Below, in pieces: positions 61,265 through 64,000 of a stretch of 64,000 bases of DNA; the first letter of the stretch is position 1; every line of letters starts with the position of its first letter. Under the pieces are notes generated by a model, which saw only the letters and a program-made list of their open reading frames with translations, did not search any database and was not told where the DNA came from. This DNA is from Hymenopellis radicata. Taxonomy: Eukaryota > Basidiomycota > Agaricomycetes > Agaricales > Physalacriaceae. The translations under genes and the position numbers were made by a program. The DNA lies in the NCBI GenBank assembly GCA_015501595.1, contig JADNRX010000001.1, positions 1,212,363-1,276,362 on the forward strand. Reading direction: 5' to 3'.

Positions 61265-61635
61265 TTACTGTTGGGACGTGGGAGGGGCAGGTGGTGGATG
61301 AGAGTATGTGTTGGTGTTGGCCTGCGAGTTGTAATGTTCCCTCCGGATCGCCTCTTCCTGCGCATCGACTTCCATCAGCGCTTCGAGTAAGAGGCTGTGG
61401 GGGCGTAAGCAGTGGAATGAGAGAAATATTGAAAAACACGCTGCATAATAACCCCAGCGCTCTGCAGGTCCTTTTCATGATTCGCGCGCGCTGCAGACAC
61501 CCTCGTATACACCTCTCTCAGATTGTTAAACCTTGTTAACGATTAGCAACGCATATAAACGCATACAAGTACGCACTTTTCCTTATATCGGCCATTCGAG
61601 TTCGCCTGCGACTTGGCCAGGTCAGACAAGGACAT
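61265..61635 (-). CDS. 88-residue coiled-coil protein, hand-spliced
   Basis: Exons 61577-61635, 61440-61531 and 61265-61380 join through GT-AG introns of 45 and 59 nt. The protein begins MSLSDLAKSQANSNGRYKEK, continues FNNLREVYTRVSAARANHEK with DLQSAGVIMQR, then LMEVDAQEEAIRREHYNSQA and a proline-rich end (HPPPAPPTSQQ). The middle has heptad-like spacing. Such a size would suit a small subunit of a coiled-coil complex, but I cannot name one. No single reading frame shows it; the evidence is the splice-restored continuity. Confidence 0.5.
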
Positions 61636-61874
61636 GGCGGGAGCAACGGGAATCACCTTGCGGTTCCATCAACTTCGCTGTCAGTTCGGATGGGGAGCCA
61701 AACAAGGACCACGGTGCGTTCGAGACCGAGACTGGTTGTCGTTTCCGCCGCGCTCACTGTCCTCGCATTAAATGCGCCACTCTGGGGACGGTCACCGACA
61801 AGAAGAGGCGCTAAGCAACGACGTAATCCGCGAAAGTGAAGTAGACGTTTAACGCCGAAATCCTGTCCGCCGAA

Positions 61875-62267
61875 TCATCTAGTGCAATATGCCCCTTGGG
61901 TCAACGTCTGCACCGGCGAACGTAGGAGATGACCGAGGCGAGCTGACTGCGCTCGAGAATCCAGCAACATCGTGAGGTGCAGGTGCTCTCTGCTGATGGA
62001 TGCCCAGGAGGTGCAGACAAGGCTACACGCTAGCAGGGTGGATCGGTCCTCACATCTCACGAGGATGGCATTCCATAGTTTGGGAGGAAGTACAAAGGCC
62101 TGGGGAACACGTACTGGGCGGAGAAGGGGATGGGTTATCATGATATCAAGGAGCATGTCTCCCATGGACATTGTTCGCATAAGGGACATGATATTAAGCA
62201 TGTAAAGCAAGTAAATGGGAATGAGGGGAATGAGTAGCGGCCACCAAGCGGGAGCCAGGCGTTGCAT
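61875..62267 (-). pseudogene. F-box-like fragment
   Basis: PPKLWNAILVRCEDRSTLLA with CSLVCTSWASISREHLHLTM is an F-box pattern. It is preceded by hydrophobic sequence and followed by only 30 residues (ending GAYCTR), with no leucine-rich region downstream. Probably a broken F-box gene, or the first exon of one I could not extend. Confidence 0.4.
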
Positions 62268-62758
62268 GGTTGGGATTCAGGAGGTGACGGTGGAAGATGG
62301 GAAACAGTGCTAAAAACGGTGCACGCTGTACACGGTATCGCGTCCGAAGTGATTGCAGGAATTGATGATGCAATGATTTGGTAGCCTAAACTTGACGAAC
62401 CGTACGCCATCACATGCAGCGACGCGTCGACAACATCGGCATAGGGCCTGAGACGTAGCAGAGAGAGCCTGCCGTCGTGTTGCTGTCTACGATATCGGGG
62501 CAGCCGTCGTTTTTCGCGTCGTCGCGCTTGCCATGCCGCGACAGTCAAGATTGCCTGCCTACCATCATCAGAGCAGAATTTCGGGCCGTACCCATTTACC
62601 GACGGGCTCAATTCAGCTATGTACACAACGAAGAGTGAACTCTAGTTGTTAGGCTTAGGTATCTTACACATTGCTCATGATGTACCTATCAAGAAGCCTG
62701 TTCCTGGGGTGTACTAGCAAGGAAATGTGAACTTCGGCCATTTTATTATCATCCGCCC
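62268..62758. other. No gene seen
   Basis: Between the F-box fragment and the CmcJ-like gene. A 162-codon minus-strand frame overlaps it but lacks any recognisable motif. Confidence 0.4.
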
Positions 62759-63905
62759 TTAATACACAACAGCACAACGCAGCTCAATGCTCTCTCTAGG
62801 TAGTCCTTGGTTCTTCCTCTCCTCGTCGATAACTGCGAAACAAAATCTTCACCAGTTCCAGAATCAACAAAGAAAGTCGTAACGTACAAGCAGTATGCGG
62901 CACGCATGCAGCAGCGCCCGGTGTGTGTTCAATCCCTGAACCCTCGTCAGCGTCCAAGCAGAGTGAAAGCTCCAAGGATGCATACCGCTATCGAACTGCC
63001 TAAATACAATAATCTCGTCGGCCGTTTGATCACGGATATAAGACCATTTCATTTTGGCTATCGCCACGTCAGAGATAACGAGGTGTGAACAGAATGGCCA
63101 CGAACGAGTCTGCTTAAGGAAGTATCCTCCGCCGAACTACGCATTATCGTCAGCCTCGGATCGATACCATGGTGCTATGAGGACGTCGTACTCGGTCAGT
63201 CGTCGCATCCATATCCGCCACATCAACTGTACGCGCGTCACATACAGCAAGAGGGGCGTCCATGACAGGGCCTCTTAGCGGACGCCATATGTTACTGTCA
63301 TAACGCTTAATTCAATCCCCGACGATGGACGAGAAAAAGGACGTACATTAAAGCAATCCTCCTGCCCTCCACATCGAAATCAGGCCCTAACGCACCAAGC
63401 AGCCGCTGTACAGCCCGCTCCCTACTGACGTCGACATGCACAGCTGGTACCGGCTGCTTGCTGCGGACTTCGACGTCGTTGACCGGCTGACCATCACTCC
63501 CCGAATCGCGTCGCCGAATCTGGGTGTTCATTGGAACGCATGTTTGCGCTCCAATGAAATCTTTGAGCCATCTACGATGGCGTCCAGATTAGAGAATGCT
63601 GGAAATGCTTTAGCATGCACGTACTCGGAACATTCACGCGCGTATCTCTCTTCCCATCCAGGCGCGCCATCTAGACCGTCGAATGGTAGAGACTGCCAGG
63701 TGTATCCTTCAGTATCCAACGAAGGCCGGTGTCCCTCCTGCCTAAGGTCATGCATGGGGACCGTCCCCGGTCGTAAATGCAGCGGCTCACCGCTCGGAAC
63801 GCGATACACTAAAGGGAATTCGAAGGCGCCGGGTGCGGAGCGTTCAGAAGAGAAATTTAGACGAGCGGATAAGATGTTGACGGCCATCGGTTGAAGGGAA
63901 TTCAA
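62759..63905 (-). CDS. CmcJ/AsaB-like hydroxylase-methyltransferase family enzyme
   Basis: Start at 63905 (MNSLQ) or 63887 (MAVNILSARLNF). Exon 1 has FPLVYRVPSGEP and TVPMHDLRQEGHRPSLDTEG. Six short introns restore IRRRDSGSDG, PAVHVDVSRERAVQRLLGAL, RRIALINIWRPLRGPVMDAP with LAVCDARTVD, YFLKQTPKMKWSYIRDQTAD with EIIVFRQFDSGIEH, CVPHTAFIDEE and the terminal LPRESIELRCAVVY. These are the family signatures in order (H-x-D, INxWRP, LAxCD, PHTAF, RESIEVR). Fixed 3' exons are 62759-62832, 62888-62935 and one ending at 62986. Relatives act in fungal secondary metabolism (asperfuranone AsaB, cephamycin CmcJ). The reaction here is unknown. I see no other pathway genes in this window. Confidence 0.85.
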
Positions 63906-64000
63906 CGTTTGTAAATTCGATAGGTCTTATAAGGTGAAGAAGAATAGATACCGTGTGCCTAGATTGCCCCTACTGATAGCCATGTAGCGAAGCATGTGGA

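Overview
The window is nuclear DNA of a filamentous basidiomycete, most likely an Agaricomycete (mushroom or polypore relative). The signs are many genes cut by introns of about 45-60 nt, short intergenic gaps, and families typical of that class: DUF1996 secreted proteins, F-box/LRR proteins, single-pass membrane proteins, BTB proteins, a GH128 glucanase, a glyoxal oxidase relic and a CmcJ-like enzyme. I see no operons, CRISPR arrays or rRNA, and no tRNA I could support. The gene models were spliced by hand from GT-AG (a few GC-AG) signals and frame continuity, so exon edges are reliable only where stated.

Layout. 0.2-6.4 kb: Bsd2/Ndfip-like trafficking adaptor, GNAT acetyltransferase, a decayed URA3 (orotidine-5'-phosphate decarboxylase) and the intact divergent gene for cytosolic Phe-tRNA synthetase alpha (FRS2). 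6.5-12.4 kb: a membrane protein and a large Zip2/SHOC1-like meiotic XPF-family gene. 12.4-18.2 kb: two tandem DUF1996 genes and an F-box protein. 19-26 kb: a zinc-finger protein with an N/S/Y-rich body, a 2 kb gene-poor tract, a chitinase tail relic and a ThrE/Prm10-type membrane protein. 26.7-34.4 kb: EFR3, a membrane protein with an acidic tract, and primase small subunit PRI1. 34.6-40.8 kb: an aldose 1-epimerase gene split near its 3' end by a 4,524-bp DNA transposon with terminal inverted repeats and an 8-bp target duplication. 41.4-49.9 kb: a 2.83-kb segment (GH128 gene plus convergent BRCT gene) present twice in direct orientation, with a truncated intron-containing retroelement between the copies. 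50-64 kb: CEF1/Cdc5, a small unknown protein, LSM4, F-box/LRR, a membrane-anchored protein, a BTB protein, LCL3, a glyoxal oxidase relic, a short coiled-coil gene and a complete CmcJ-like gene.

Housekeeping genes (FRS2, PRI1, CEF1, LSM4, EFR3, LCL3) are mixed with rapidly changing accessory genes and at least six broken genes. CEF1 and LSM4 are both splicing factors but lie in separate transcription units. The strongest observations are the transposon dissected at base level inside the epimerase, the gene fragments it carries (including a broken HMG box), the multiply damaged URA3 beside a clean FRS2, the GH128/BRCT duplication, and an LSM4 gene whose first coding exon is only the ATG.
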